Shown: piece by piece, positions 6,190-6,472 of the stretch
How positions within the stretch are numbered: the stretch's first letter is position 1
Layout of the letters: every line of letters begins with the position of its first letter
From: Sedimentisphaerales bacterium
GTDB taxonomy: Bacteria; Planctomycetota; Phycisphaerae; Sedimentisphaerales; Anaerobacaceae
Direction of reading: 5' to 3'
Assembly (NCBI GenBank): GCA_030630905.1
Contig: DAOVMB010000150.1
Location: 1 to 6,472, forward strand
Length of the DNA stretch: 6,472 bases
Notes under the pieces: generated by a model
The model's input: the letters and a program-made list of their open reading frames with translations, nothing else
What the model was told of the DNA's origin: nothing
Database searches by the model: none
Program-made: the position numbers and the translations under genes

Positions 6190-6472
6190 CCGTGGTCCTT
6201 ACGCAAGTTCCCGAAAGATACTCAATGATTTTGTCGTTTATTTTTTCCGTGTAGAATCTTTTAGATGCCAAAATAGCATTTTTTATCGTTCCACTCTGAC
6301 TTGAGCCATGACAGATTAACGCTGTTCCGTCAACGCCCAGCAACAGCGCACCTCCATATTCATTGTAGTCATATTTCGTGTAAATTCTTTCCATCACCGG
6401 CTTGAATTTCATGGCAAGACGAATTTTCTCTTCCATAAGCTCTTGCTTTATTGCTTTAAACAAACCATCAAC
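6182..6472 (-). CDS. plsX: Phosphate acyltransferase PlsX, C-terminal part (5' end outside window)
   Basis: PlsX makes acyl-phosphate from acyl-ACP and inorganic phosphate, supplying PlsY for the first acylation of glycerol-3-phosphate; it is a peripheral enzyme at the cytoplasmic face of the membrane. The visible 96 codons run in frame to the window edge (they begin V-D-G-L-F-K), so no start codon is present here. The recognisable family tail is EYGGALLLGVDGTALICHGS, followed by an amphipathic segment with IKNAI, as in PlsX C-termini. The usual length is about 330-350 aa, so roughly 70% lies outside. The stop codon TAA lies inside the start of fabH: the two genes share 8 nt (ATGAATAA), which suggests translational coupling. 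The plsX-fabH junction is the common arrangement of fab clusters, often preceded by rpmF. Identification is firm from both sequence and context. Confidence 0.93.
   Translation of the reverse strand, partial: VDGLFKAIKQELMEEKIRLAMKFKPVMERIYTKYDYNEYGGALLLGVDGTALICHGSSQSGTIKNAILASKRFYTEKINDKIIEYLSGTCVRTTDE
6196..6200 (-). promoter_or_regulatory. Ribosome binding site of fabH
   Basis: AAGGA on the minus strand, 6 nt upstream of the ATG at 6189 and inside the last codons of plsX. It supports the long N-terminus of FabH over a later internal start, and re-initiation of ribosomes finishing plsX. Confidence 0.7.

Overview
The window is a bacterial chromosome segment in which every recognisable gene lies on the minus strand. 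Reading from high to low coordinates, it holds the end of plsX, then fabH, fabD, fabG, acpP and fabF, and finally a separate gene for a YrbG-type calcium/sodium antiporter. The plsX-fabH-fabD-fabG-acpP-fabF order is the classic type II fatty acid synthesis (FAS II) cluster. The sequence alone does not fix the organism. The moderate GC content, the PVC-like flavour of ACP and FabD (GLSLGE at the FabD nucleophile), and the spacious operon suggest a planctomycete-like or other deep-branching Gram-negative lineage, but this is a tentative inference.

Layout: 6472-6182 is the 3' part of plsX, cut by the window edge. It overlaps fabH (6189-5176) by 8 nt. fabD (5132-4197) follows after 43 nt. A 196-nt gap between fabD and fabG holds a roughly 72-bp palindromic repeat (4079-4150) of the widespread GTCATTCC...GGAATGAC type, and a candidate promoter for fabG. 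fabG (4000-3263) is followed by a 156-nt AT-rich gap, then acpP (3106-2834, GTG start, strong ribosome binding site), and 14 nt later fabF (2819-1575). After another 169 nt comes the antiporter gene (1405-431, GTG start). The last 430 nt (430-1) hold no convincing complete gene. They contain several inverted repeats, a strong GC-rich hairpin, and short frames open on both strands that could belong to a decayed gene or a dispersed repeat.

How the genes work together: FabD loads malonyl groups from malonyl-CoA onto AcpP. FabH condenses an acyl-CoA primer with malonyl-ACP to start chains. FabF elongates them and FabG reduces the 3-ketoacyl-ACP. PlsX converts finished acyl-ACP to acyl-phosphate for phospholipid synthesis. 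The dehydratase (FabZ/FabA) and enoyl reductase (FabI/K/V/L) needed to close the cycle are not here. The antiporter is a membrane ion transporter with no obvious functional link.

I see no previously undescribed system. The items most worth a second look are the repeat inserted inside the fab cluster, the gene-free 1-430 segment, and an acidic residue in FabG that hints at NADH use.
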